From positions 310,001 to 374,000 of the forward strand of contig NZ_LVWJ02000014.1 in the NCBI RefSeq assembly GCF_001625015.1: a DNA stretch of 64,000 nt, in the 5' to 3' direction. Both the position numbers and the translations under genes were made by a program. Within the stretch, counting starts at the first letter, position 1. The number at the start of each line of letters is the position of its first letter. The DNA comes from Lewinella sp. 4G2 (GTDB lineage Bacteria; Bacteroidota; Bacteroidia; Chitinophagales; Saprospiraceae). Under the pieces are notes generated by a model. That model ran no database searches. It was given only the letters and a program-made list of their open reading frames with translations, and was not told where the DNA came from. Below are positions 18,648 to 26,165 of the stretch, in pieces.

Positions 18648-20068
18648 AGCACATCGACGATCTTTTTCGGGATGGCCTCGCGGGCCGCAAAGGTGAAGTC
18701 CCCACCGATCTGTGGAAAAAAATTCAGGCAGCCAAGCCCGCCGCGCCCACCGGGGAAGCCTTTGACGGCCTCTTCGCCGATGCCCTGCGCGACCGGGAAG
18801 CCCCCGTGCCCATCGGGATGTGGGACCGTATCGCCGCCGCCCGTGCCTTGCCGCGCCGCCGGGCATTTTACGCTGCCGCAGCTCTGGCGCTGCTGCTCCT
18901 CCTTTCCGCTGGCTTGTACCTCCTGGGTGATGACGTGAATACTCAGCCTGAGGACAACAAGATTGAAGAATCAGAAATACCAGCCATCCCGAGTGATGAA
19001 GGCGTAGTGGCAACAACCGACGATGCCGATATCGCTCGGTCGAATAACGTAGTTCCGCCGGCCACCGCAAGTGCAGCTAGCGTTACGACACCGTCCACCA
19101 CCAACGAAGCTTCCAATTTTGGGGCGCTCAACGCAGGGGCGGAGAAATGGGAAGGGGGCAACGCGGATACGCAAGTATCCAACCCAATCGCAACGGACTT
19201 GACGGACGGCACCGCCGCCACCCCAACGGAAATTAAAAGCACGGCAGGCGCTGCCACCGATGAAGTGATCCTGACTGGCGAAAGGACGACGTCCACCCTC
19301 GCCGCGGCAGCCATGATCCCCACCCGCAACGCCGGAGCCGTCAGCCAGCTTAACGAAGCAACTACCATCCTCCCGGACTTCACAAAAGGAAAGTACCGCC
19401 AGCAACGCAGCACCGCCCCCTCCTTCAGCCGGGCGCCCCGCCACCGGACGCAGACCGAAATGCTTTTTGGCGCCGCCTACGCTAACCAGAACCTCAGCGC
19501 GACGGATGCCAGCGACCGCCAGTTGCTTTCCGCGCGGGAAAACTCAGAATTTCCGGAGATCAGCTTCCAGGTCACCCTCCGCCAGAGCTACAAACTGACG
19601 GACCGGGTAACGCTGACCGGCGGCCTGACCTACGTTGACATCCGCAACCAATTCGATTTTGAGGAGGTCGTCAACGGCACGCTGCAACTGACGAAGAAAA
19701 ACAACCACATCCGGATGCTCGAGGTACCGTTGCTGGCTGGATTAACCCTACCGGGTAAGCGCTTCAACGTATCCCTCAACGCCGGCCCGGTCTTCAACCT
19801 GACGACGGCCGTACAGGGCAATTTCCTCGACCCGGACTCCCCGGAGCCTCTTTCCCTGAGCGACGACGGGAACTACCGCAGTTACACCGGCGTAGGTTAC
19901 ATGACTTCCCTGACGACGACTTACGCCATTGGCAAGAAGGATCCGTTCGTACTGGTGTTGGAACCCTTCTTTAAGCACTACCCGGGCAGCTTCACCCGCC
20001 CCGGTGCGCGGATTTCGGAAAGTTACTGGTTGGCTGGGTTGCAGTTGGGGGTTCGGAAAGGATTGTAG
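18644..20068 (+). CDS. predicted membrane anti-sigma factor fused to a barrel-like C-terminal domain
   Basis: This 474-residue protein is translationally coupled to the sigma gene (ATGA overlap). Two similar N-terminal segments of about 36 residues (LFRDGLAGRKGEVPTDLWKK and LFADALRDREAPVPIGMWDR) suggest a duplicated cytoplasmic sigma-binding element. One membrane helix follows (about 75-95, FYAAAALALLLLLSAGLYLL). Then comes a low-complexity Thr/Ala linker (about 97-250). The C-terminal 200 residues are strand-rich and resemble PorT-like outer-membrane barrels (SFQVTLRQSYKLTDRVTLTG, GLTLPGKRFNVSLNAGPVFN, WLAGLQLGVRK). The anti-sigma role is inferred from context. How a one-helix protein could also hold a barrel is unresolved; the domain may stay periplasmic. 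Confidence 0.75.
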   Translation: MKHIDDLFRDGLAGRKGEVPTDLWKKIQAAKPAAPTGEAFDGLFADALRDREAPVPIGMWDRIAAARALPRRRAFYAAAALALLLLLSAGLYLLGDDVNTQPEDNKIEESEIPAIPSDEGVVATTDDADIARSNNVVPPATASAASVTTPSTTNEASNFGALNAGAEKWEGGNADTQVSNPIATDLTDGTAATPTEIKSTAGAATDEVILTGERTTSTLAAAAMIPTRNAGAVSQLNEATTILPDFTKGKYRQQRSTAPSFSRAPRHRTQTEMLFGAAYANQNLSATDASDRQLLSARENSEFPEISFQVTLRQSYKLTDRVTLTGGLTYVDIRNQFDFEEVVNGTLQLTKKNNHIRMLEVPLLAGLTLPGKRFNVSLNAGPVFNLTTAVQGNFLDPDSPEPLSLSDDGNYRSYTGVGYMTSLTTTYAIGKKDPFVLVLEPFFKHYPGSFTRPGARISESYWLAGLQLGVRKGL

Positions 20069-20071
20069 GAT

Positions 20072-20091
20072 TCTCGAGTCTCGAGTCTCGA
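20072..20091. repeat. heptanucleotide tandem repeat (TCTCGAG)
   Basis: Nearly three copies of TCTCGAG lie directly after the stop of the anti-sigma/barrel gene. The unit contains the palindrome CTCGAG. It has the same 7-bp period as the arrays at 38298 and 48383. Confidence 0.7.
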
Positions 20092-20271
20092 TAAGTGAGG
20101 ACTGATTTGCTGCCGCTATTACTCTCGCTTTGCTCGGCTACCGCTCATAGGAGATTGCTGCGTTTCTGGTTATTTTGAAATACAGGGGCGTTACCGTCGC
20201 CAGTAAGCCAAATCTGGGTTTGGGCTAACCTCGTCGCAATGTTTTGCGTTAGGATAGCGTAAATACAAACC

Positions 20272-21009
20272 ATGAAAGGTATCCAGATCATCTTCCTATC
20301 CTTAGCGTTGGCACTGAGCCTGACCGCTTGCGACTCCTCCAAGTCCGCTACTACGAATAAAGGAACCACCACCGAAACCAGCACCACCGCCACCAACCGC
20401 AGCAGCCAACCCGAACTGGCCGGCGACTTCACCATTGAGGAGCTCGACGCGAAGTACCCTGGCATGGAGAAAGCTTACCTCGCCGGTGGCTGTTTCTGGT
20501 GTACCGAAGCCAGCCTGGACCGCATCCAGGGCGTTGCGGACGTCTGGAGTGGCTACGCGGGTGGGCCCGAAACCAATCCTACCTACCGGCAAGTGGCTTC
20601 CGGCCAAACGGAGCAGGCGGAAGCCATCGTGGTCTACTATGACCCGGCGGTGATTGATTATTCCACCATCCTGGACGTCTTCTTCGTCGCCCACGACCCT
20701 ACGCAACTCAATCGCCAGGGGCCGGATGTAGGGACGCAGTACCGCAGCGCCATCTTCCCCCTGAACGATACCCAGCGCCAACTGGCCGAAGCCAAGATCA
20801 AGGCCCTCAACGAAAGTGGCAAGTTCGACAAGCCGATTGCGACCACGATTGAGGACCCCATCAAATTCTGGGTAGCCGAAGGGTACCACCAGGATTACTA
20901 CGAGGATGATTCCAACCCGAACTGGGGTTACGTGACTAACGTCAGTAAGCCTAAGGTGGAGAAGGTGAAAAAGGTGTTTCGTGATATTTTGAAGCCGGAG
21001 TTTCGGTAG
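20272..21009 (+). CDS. msrA: peptide-methionine (S)-S-oxide reductase, lipoprotein form
   Basis: This 245-residue protein has a lipoprotein signal (LSLTAC, Cys20) and a Thr-rich linker, then a complete MsrA domain from about residue 67. The catalytic motif is AGGCFWCTEA with nucleophile Cys74. Family signatures follow: WSGYAGG, NPTYRQVASGQTEQAEAIVV, VGTQYRSAIF and EGYHQDYYE. MsrA reduces methionine-S-sulfoxide in proteins. The lipobox predicts an envelope-anchored form acting on periplasmic proteins, unlike the cytosolic housekeeping enzyme. No MsrB is adjacent. The gene stands alone between repeat-rich intergenic stretches. Confidence 0.95.
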   Translation: MKGIQIIFLSLALALSLTACDSSKSATTNKGTTTETSTTATNRSSQPELAGDFTIEELDAKYPGMEKAYLAGGCFWCTEASLDRIQGVADVWSGYAGGPETNPTYRQVASGQTEQAEAIVVYYDPAVIDYSTILDVFFVAHDPTQLNRQGPDVGTQYRSAIFPLNDTQRQLAEAKIKALNESGKFDKPIATTIEDPIKFWVAEGYHQDYYEDDSNPNWGYVTNVSKPKVEKVKKVFRDILKPEFR

Positions 21010-21033
21010 GTCGTATCTGATATTTGGCGGATT

Positions 21034-21175
21034 GACATGCGTTGAGCTTTGTCGAAATTTTGCCTAATGCCGACCTTCCTTTGCCCTTCGGCCGGGATCT
21101 TTCCTTGGCCTTCGGCCAAGTCTGATCCCGGTCTATCTTGGTGATCCCTACCGGGATCGGGAGACACGCGTTGAG
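21034..21175. repeat. palindrome-rich segment bounded by imperfect 13-bp direct repeats
   Basis: GACATGCGTTGAG (21034-21046) and GACACGCGTTGAG (21163-21175) bound a segment of about 115 bp. It holds a 7-bp hairpin (CTTGGCC-TTC-GGCCAAG, 21104-21120) and a 9-bp inverted repeat (GATCCCGGT at 21124-21132, ACCGGGATC at 21150-21158). It may be a small repetitive or mobile element; no coding potential is seen. Confidence 0.5.
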
Positions 21176-21270
21176 ATGTGGGGTGGGCAACATCAACCAG
21201 GCAGAGACCGTTACTTTGCTACACACTTCTCCCCAGCCTGAGCTTTTGATCCCACGAACAACAACTTGAT

Positions 21271-21690
21271 ATGCGTTTTTTCTTCATCCTGGCTATCCTG
21301 GCCACCAGCGCTGCGTCCTTTGCACAGGACCCCGCGGACATCTTCCACAAAACCATCGATCTCGACTCCATCAACCAGGTGAGTTTGGACGTGTACGCTA
21401 ATGACAACTTCGAGGTCAAGACCTGGCCCGGCGATGACATTCTCATCGAAACCAGCGTCAAACTGATCGGTGGCAAGCCCTTCATCCTCAAATTTTTCAA
21501 GGAGAAGCAACGCTACGACCTGGAGCCGAAGCAAACCGGTGACCGGCTCGCCCTCGTCAGCCGAGACAAGGAACGCCGGCAGGTCAATGGCGATGGCGCT
21601 CAGACCACCGAGAACGTCATCATCGTCCTCTATATGCCCGAAGATTTCGCGGATGCTGGCAACAACACCTACCGCCGCAAATCGAAGTAA
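21271..21690 (+). CDS. small secreted protein, hypothetical
   Basis: This 139-residue protein has a signal peptide (1-19, ending ASFAQ). The mature part contains VSLDVYANDNFEVKTWPGDD and VIIVLYMPEDFADA, which recall the beta-helical DUF4097-type envelope proteins, but it is much shorter than that family. The last codons (NNTYRRKSK) recur as a DNA duplicate 127 bp downstream, with a palindromic insert between the copies. The gene may therefore have been altered at its 3' end. Function is unknown. Confidence 0.65.
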   Translation: MRFFFILAILATSAASFAQDPADIFHKTIDLDSINQVSLDVYANDNFEVKTWPGDDILIETSVKLIGGKPFILKFFKEKQRYDLEPKQTGDRLALVSRDKERRQVNGDGAQTTENVIIVLYMPEDFADAGNNTYRRKSK

Positions 21691-21816
21691 CTCATTGTTC
21701 GCTGCAGAATAAGCGTCCCGAAGGGCCGCCTTGAGTAGCCAGGGCCAGCTGAAGAGTTGGCGCAGCCAACCTGAAGATGCCCCTGGCGAAAACACCTACC
21801 GCCGCAAATCAAAGTA
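21664..21816. repeat. duplicated gene end flanking a nested hairpin
   Basis: A 20-bp identical stretch (21664-21683 and 21791-21810), plus a few flanking bases, repeats the 3' end of the preceding gene. Between the copies lies a nested structure: outer stem GCCAGGG/CCCTGGC (21738-21744 / 21781-21787), inner hairpin GTTGGC-GCA-GCCAAC (21756-21770), and CTGAAGA on both sides of the inner hairpin. This resembles a small palindromic element with a target duplication. Confidence 0.55.
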
Positions 21817-21822
21817 GCCCCA

Positions 21823-21882
21823 AGTCGTCGGACGATTTCAGCAAACGGCTGCGCCTTATTGCTGGTGAATCGTTCGACGACT
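21823..21882. repeat. 15-bp inverted repeat upstream of the FAD oxidoreductase gene
   Basis: AGTCGTCGGACGATT (21823-21837) and AATCGTTCGACGACT (21868-21882) are inverted with one mismatch and a 30-nt loop. It ends 34 bp before the ATG. It could be an operator, an attenuator-like leader or a repetitive palindrome. Confidence 0.5.
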
Positions 21883-21904
21883 GTATCTCCGGCGGGGTCC
21901 TCCC

Positions 21905-21912
21905 TATCTTTG
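21905..21912 (+). promoter_or_regulatory. candidate Bacteroidota -7 box
   Basis: TATCTTTG matches TAnnTTTG exactly and ends four bases before the ATG at 21917, which would give a leaderless or near-leaderless transcript. No -33 TTTG box was seen at the expected distance, so support is limited. Confidence 0.35.
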
Positions 21913-21916
21913 CCCC

Positions 21917-23497
21917 ATGCCCCTCCAAACCGTAGAAGTAAAGCTTCCCCCACCCGATCTCCACGATGAGGTGGCCCTCCGCCGCGCCATCAGCCAACAG
22001 ACGCCACTGCGGGCGGAACAAATCGGAACCGTGGAAGTGGACCGCCGGAGCATCGATGCACGGGGCCGCCGCCCCGTCTTTCGCCTCCGGGTCAACGTAC
22101 TGGCCCCCGGCGAGGAGACCACACCGGAATCCCCCTACTCCGCCAACTTTCGGGACGTGGCCGACCAGCCCGCCGTCACCATCATCGGTTGCGGGCCGGC
22201 CGGGATGTTTGCGGCGCTGGAACTCATCGAGCGGGGACTCAAGCCCATTATCATTGAGCGGGGGAAGGACGTTCAGGCACGCCGGCGCTCCCTCCGGGCC
22301 ATCCAGCAATTTGGGGAAGTCGATCCTGATTCCAACTACTGTTTCGGGGAAGGCGGGGCCGGCACCTATTCCGACGGCAAACTGTACACCCGTAGCCTCA
22401 AGCGGGGGAACTACCTCAAGGCCCTCCACCTCCTCGCCGAACACGGGGCCCAGTCGGACATCCTCATCGACGCCCACCCGCACATCGGCTCCAACAAGCT
22501 ACCCAAGGTGGTCGCCAATATGCGGCAGACCATTCTTGACCGCGGTGGAGAGATCCGCTTCGGCCACAAATTGGTCGACATTGAGCGGACGGATACCGAC
22601 CTGCAAGCCCTTTCCATCCAGGACGAGCACGGGGAGACCTACCGCCTGGAAACCGACGCCTACATCCTCGCCACCGGCCATTCGGCGCGAGACGTTTACG
22701 ATTTGCTCCACCGCCACGCCATCCGCCTGGAGGCGAAGCCCTTTGCACTGGGCGTCCGGATCGAGCACCCCCAACCTCTGATCGACCAGATCCAGTACGG
22801 GCAGCGGGAGCGGGAGGAGAACTTACCGGCCAGCAGTTACAAGCTGGTCACCCAGGTCAAGGAAAGGGGCGTCTTCAGCTTTTGCATGTGCCCCGGCGGT
22901 TTGGTCGTCCCCGCCGCTACGGCTCCGGGGGAGTTGGTCGTGAACGGGATGAGCCTTTCCCGTCGGGATAGCCCCTACGCCAATTCCGGCACGGTGGTGG
23001 CTGTTGAGCTGGAAGACCTTCAGCCTTTCAAAGAGCACGGCGTCTTTGCCGGGCTGGCCCTCCAGCAACACGTGGAGCAGACGATGTTCAACGCCGGTTC
23101 GGGCGACCAGGCGGCCCCCGCCGCACGGTTGACGGATTTCGTGAACGGTAAAGTCTCCAGCACCCTGCCGGATACGAGCTACATCCCCGGTCTCCACGCT
23201 GCGAAGATGGATGAGCTGTTGCCCAAAAGCATCTACTCCCGCCTCCAGCAGGGCGTCAAGGATTTTGGCCGTAAGATGAAAGGCTACTATACTGAGGAAG
23301 CCAACGTCATTGGTACGGAAAGCCGAACGTCCAGCCCCGTCCGCATTCCCCGCGACCGGAAAAGCTTTCACCACCCGGACCTGCCCGCGCTTTATCCCTG
23401 TGGGGAAGGAGCCGGTTTTGCTGGTGGCATCCTGAGTGCAGCGATGGACGGGCAAAACGTAGCGGCGGCGGTGGCGAAACAGGTTTACGGCAAGTAA
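21917..23497 (+). CDS. FAD-dependent oxidoreductase (COG2509-type, uncharacterised dehydrogenase)
   Basis: This 526-residue protein has an N-terminal helper domain (about 1-80) followed by a Rossmann FAD-binding motif (VTIIGCGPAGMFAALELIER, Gly91-Gly96) and an acidic residue near 114 (IIIERG). Family signatures include NYCFGEGGAGTYSDGKLYTR, ILATGHSARDVYDLLHRH, FALGVRIEHPQ, FSFCMCPGGLVVPAAT and the C-terminal PCGEGAGFAGGILSAAMDG. These fit the widespread NAD(FAD)-utilising dehydrogenase group whose substrate is not established. It is cytoplasmic, with no signal peptide. The glycosyltransferase gene starts 32 bp downstream on the same strand. Confidence 0.92.
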   Translation: MPLQTVEVKLPPPDLHDEVALRRAISQQTPLRAEQIGTVEVDRRSIDARGRRPVFRLRVNVLAPGEETTPESPYSANFRDVADQPAVTIIGCGPAGMFAALELIERGLKPIIIERGKDVQARRRSLRAIQQFGEVDPDSNYCFGEGGAGTYSDGKLYTRSLKRGNYLKALHLLAEHGAQSDILIDAHPHIGSNKLPKVVANMRQTILDRGGEIRFGHKLVDIERTDTDLQALSIQDEHGETYRLETDAYILATGHSARDVYDLLHRHAIRLEAKPFALGVRIEHPQPLIDQIQYGQREREENLPASSYKLVTQVKERGVFSFCMCPGGLVVPAATAPGELVVNGMSLSRRDSPYANSGTVVAVELEDLQPFKEHGVFAGLALQQHVEQTMFNAGSGDQAAPAARLTDFVNGKVSSTLPDTSYIPGLHAAKMDELLPKSIYSRLQQGVKDFGRKMKGYYTEEANVIGTESRTSSPVRIPRDRKSFHHPDLPALYPCGEGAGFAGGILSAAMDGQNVAAAVAKQVYGK

Positions 23498-23529
23498 GCC
23501 ATTGGGAATAGCCACTAACTTGCCACCCC

Positions 23530-24852
23530 GTGAAAAAGATCCTCCCTCCCCTGTTGCTATCCCTTGGTATTCTGTACCTGGGTTTTGGGGTGGACCGGAC
23601 CAACTTCTACGAGCTCATCACCGCCTTCACGGTCGCATTCGCCGGGTACGCCGCGCTGGTGAAGTACGCGGAGGAAAAGACTTTGCGGTTGGCCATTATT
23701 TTAGGGATTGGCCTGCGCCTCGCGCTCGTCTTTGCCTTTCCGCTGCTGAGTGATGATGTCTACCGCTTCATTTGGGACGGGCTGTTGATCAACGACGGCC
23801 AGAACCCCTTCGCGAAAATCCCCGCTTTCTACCTGGAGGCGGGCAACGAGGTACCCGGCCTTACGCCGGAGCTGTACGGGAAATTGAATTCTCCGGAATA
23901 CTTCACCATTTACCCGCCGGTAGCCCAGGCCATCTTCACCCTGGCGACCTGGATCAGCCCCGGTAGTCACTACTGGGCGGCGGTGGTGATGAAGTTGTTC
24001 CTCTTCGCTTGTGAGCTGGGAAGTTTATGGGTACTCCACCGCCTATTCCGCACTACTTTTTCAGGGTTCCCGATCACCAACCTGCTGTTTTACTGGCTCA
24101 ATCCGCTCATTATCATTGAGATCACCGGCAACCTGCACTTTGAGGGGGCGATGGTCTTTTTTCTGCTGCTCGCCCTCTACTGTCTGACGCAACGCAGGTG
24201 GGTTCGGGCCGGACTGGCCATGGCGGCTTCGGTGGCGAGCAAGCTGCTACCCCTGCTGCTCCTGCCCTACCTCATCCGCCGACTTTGGGGTAGACCTTTC
24301 TGGGTCTTTTCCATCGTTTTCGGGGCCGCGTTATTACTCCTCTTCGCTCCATTGCTGGCGGCTGGTTTCCTGGATGGCTTCGGTAGCAGCTTGGATCTGT
24401 ATTTCCGAAAATTCGAGTTCAACGCCAGTATTTACTACCTCGCCCGGGAAATCGGTTACGGCGTCGTTGGCTGGAACCTCATCAGCACGATCGGGCCGGC
24501 GCTTGCCAAATTTGCCGCCGTCGCCATCCTCGTCCTCGCCCTGCTGGACGGCCGGTCTTCGTGGAAGGATCTCCCCGTCGGTTGGCTCTGGGCCTTCACC
24601 ATTTACCTCCTGTGCGCCACGACCGTTCACCCCTGGTACCTAAGCGTTCCCATTGCACTCTGTTGTTTCACCCGTTGGCGCTTCCCCCTGGTCTGGAGTT
24701 TCCTCATCACCTTCACCTACGTGAGCTACACGACGGTCCCCTACCGCGAATTACTCTGGGTCGTGGCGGTGGAGTATGTTTTGGTGCTAGGCTTCCTGAT
24801 TTGGGAGCGCAAACGACCAACACCGCCAGTCCCGGAGGGGCGTCTACCGTAG
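23530..24852 (+). CDS. polytopic GT-C-fold glycosyltransferase (mannosyltransferase-like)
   Basis: The start is GTG at 23530 (VKKILPPLLLSLG); 440 residues with about ten to twelve membrane helices. The motif SDDVYRFIWDG near residue 77 matches the acidic loop of GT-C enzymes that use polyprenyl-phosphate sugars. YWLNPLIIIEITGNLHFEG and TVHPWYLSVP are also typical of this group. Such enzymes transfer mannose or other hexoses on the periplasmic face of the membrane. The acceptor is unknown and no polysaccharide cluster is adjacent. A terminator hairpin begins directly after the stop codon. Confidence 0.85.
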   Translation: MKKILPPLLLSLGILYLGFGVDRTNFYELITAFTVAFAGYAALVKYAEEKTLRLAIILGIGLRLALVFAFPLLSDDVYRFIWDGLLINDGQNPFAKIPAFYLEAGNEVPGLTPELYGKLNSPEYFTIYPPVAQAIFTLATWISPGSHYWAAVVMKLFLFACELGSLWVLHRLFRTTFSGFPITNLLFYWLNPLIIIEITGNLHFEGAMVFFLLLALYCLTQRRWVRAGLAMAASVASKLLPLLLLPYLIRRLWGRPFWVFSIVFGAALLLLFAPLLAAGFLDGFGSSLDLYFRKFEFNASIYYLAREIGYGVVGWNLISTIGPALAKFAAVAILVLALLDGRSSWKDLPVGWLWAFTIYLLCATTVHPWYLSVPIALCCFTRWRFPLVWSFLITFTYVSYTTVPYRELLWVVAVEYVLVLGFLIWERKRPTPPVPEGRLP

Positions 24853-24876
24853 CGAGGGGATGCTTCCCCTCGTTTT
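24853..24876 (+). terminator. rho-independent terminator after the GT-C gene
   Basis: CGAGGGGA-TGCT-TCCCCTCG (8-bp stem, 4-nt loop) starts at the base after the TAG stop and is followed by TTTT. It separates two convergent genes. Confidence 0.75.
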
Positions 24877-24897
24877 CGTTGTGATTATCCCATTCCC

Positions 24898-26064
24898 TCA
24901 ATCAAAATTCACATACCCAAACTCCCCCCGCCCAGTCACCACCCGGTAGAATTTCCCCGTCACCGCCAGCGCCGTCACCGGTTCGCCGTTGTTGAGTTGT
25001 CGGAGGACGGTGCCCTTGCGTTCCGGGCTTTCGCGGAGGTAATGGTTGCCGCTCAGGGGTACGCGTTTGGAGGATTGCCCGGGTTCCAGGTCGTAGATCG
25101 GGCCGGGGGGTAGCGGATCGTCGCGTTGCAGCAGCGAATAGGGATCGTAGGGGCCATCCGCGTACACGCCGAAGTGGAGGTGGGGCGGCGTCGTCCGGGC
25201 GTTGCCGGTGTTGCCCACTGTACCCAGGCTATCCCCCCGCTGCACGTACTGCCCGCGGCGGACCCACTGTTCGTCGAGGTGGGCGTAGTAGTAGCTCTGT
25301 TCGCGTTCGTTGTCGTAGAGCCACACGGTTTTACCGCCCAGGCCGCCATTCGCCACCTTGAAGATGCGGCCATCGGCTACGGCGAGGAGGGGGGTTCCCT
25401 TATCCGCAAAAATATCGTTGCCCTTATGGCTGCGGCGGCCACCGTCGCGCGAGGCACCCCAGAAACTCTTGATCGCCGTCTCGTCCTTCCCCGCCACCGG
25501 GAAGAGCAGGGCCGCTTCCGAGGCCAGACTAACTTGGGCGCTGACGCGGGTGCCAAGGGAGGACTGAAGCAAAAAGACGAGGTTCTCGGACCGCCCCCAC
25601 GGTTCGTATTCCAACTTGAGCCGGTCGGGCTTCCAGGTGGCGATGGGGCGACCGTAGCGACGGCCGGATGGATCAGTTTTGTACAGCTCTCCGAAGACGG
25701 TACCGCCCTCCGCCGTCCCTTCGATGCGGAGGATGCGGCCGGCCTTCAAAGTAAAGTGCAGTGCCTGGGCGGAGTAGTCCACCGTCGTATCCAGCTGGAA
25801 GATCTCCCGGTGAGGGAGCTGGATCTTTAGCCGTTGGGTATCGGCGTTCGCGTAGGCCCGTTCCCACCCCACTAACTTCGCACCTGCGTCAGCGCCCAAC
25901 TCCTTCGCGTAGCGCTCCCGGGCCGTTTTCGGGCCAATGGTCTTCTCGAAAAACGTACCGACCTTTCGCAAACCGGACCGCCAGTCGCAGCCCGCATAAC
26001 CGGAAACGAGGACGGCCAGCACGAGGAGCACGAGCGTGAAACGAAAGCGGGAAGCGCGGGCCAT
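24898..26064 (-). CDS. M23-family metallopeptidase with C-terminal SH3-like domain
   Basis: This 388-residue protein has an N-terminal hydrophobic segment (residues 7-22, a Cys follows at 26). The M23 (LytM) domain spans about 195-310 with all zinc ligands: His213 and Asp217 (SHKGNDIFADKG), His262 (YYYAHLD) and His295/His297 (PPHLHFG). The tail (about 328-388, LRESPERKGTVLRQLNNGEP, YRVVTGRGEFGYVNF) is SH3-like. The enzyme should cleave peptidoglycan cross-bridges at the cell envelope. Residues 57-62 (GADAGA) are encoded by a copy of the dispersed 17-bp motif. The gene is convergent with the GT-C gene. Confidence 0.92.
   Translation of the reverse strand: MARASRFRFTLVLLVLAVLVSGYAGCDWRSGLRKVGTFFEKTIGPKTARERYAKELGADAGAKLVGWERAYANADTQRLKIQLPHREIFQLDTTVDYSAQALHFTLKAGRILRIEGTAEGGTVFGELYKTDPSGRRYGRPIATWKPDRLKLEYEPWGRSENLVFLLQSSLGTRVSAQVSLASEAALLFPVAGKDETAIKSFWGASRDGGRRSHKGNDIFADKGTPLLAVADGRIFKVANGGLGGKTVWLYDNEREQSYYYAHLDEQWVRRGQYVQRGDSLGTVGNTGNARTTPPHLHFGVYADGPYDPYSLLQRDDPLPPGPIYDLEPGQSSKRVPLSGNHYLRESPERKGTVLRQLNNGEPVTALAVTGKFYRVVTGRGEFGYVNFD
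25880..25896 (+). repeat. dispersed GC-rich motif inside the M23 coding sequence
   Basis: GCACCTGCGTCAGCGCC differs by one base from the intergenic motif and has the TAACTTC leader seen at other copies. In the gene it encodes GADAGA in an Ala/Gly stretch outside the catalytic domain. The gene remains open. Confidence 0.6.
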
Positions 26065-26165
26065 TAAACGAGTTTGGGGTTGAGAACCAACACATTAACG
26101 CGTGGGCCCGCCCCGGGTTACGTCGGGAGTCAGTTTTAATGAATGACCTGGATTTGGGTTAACGG

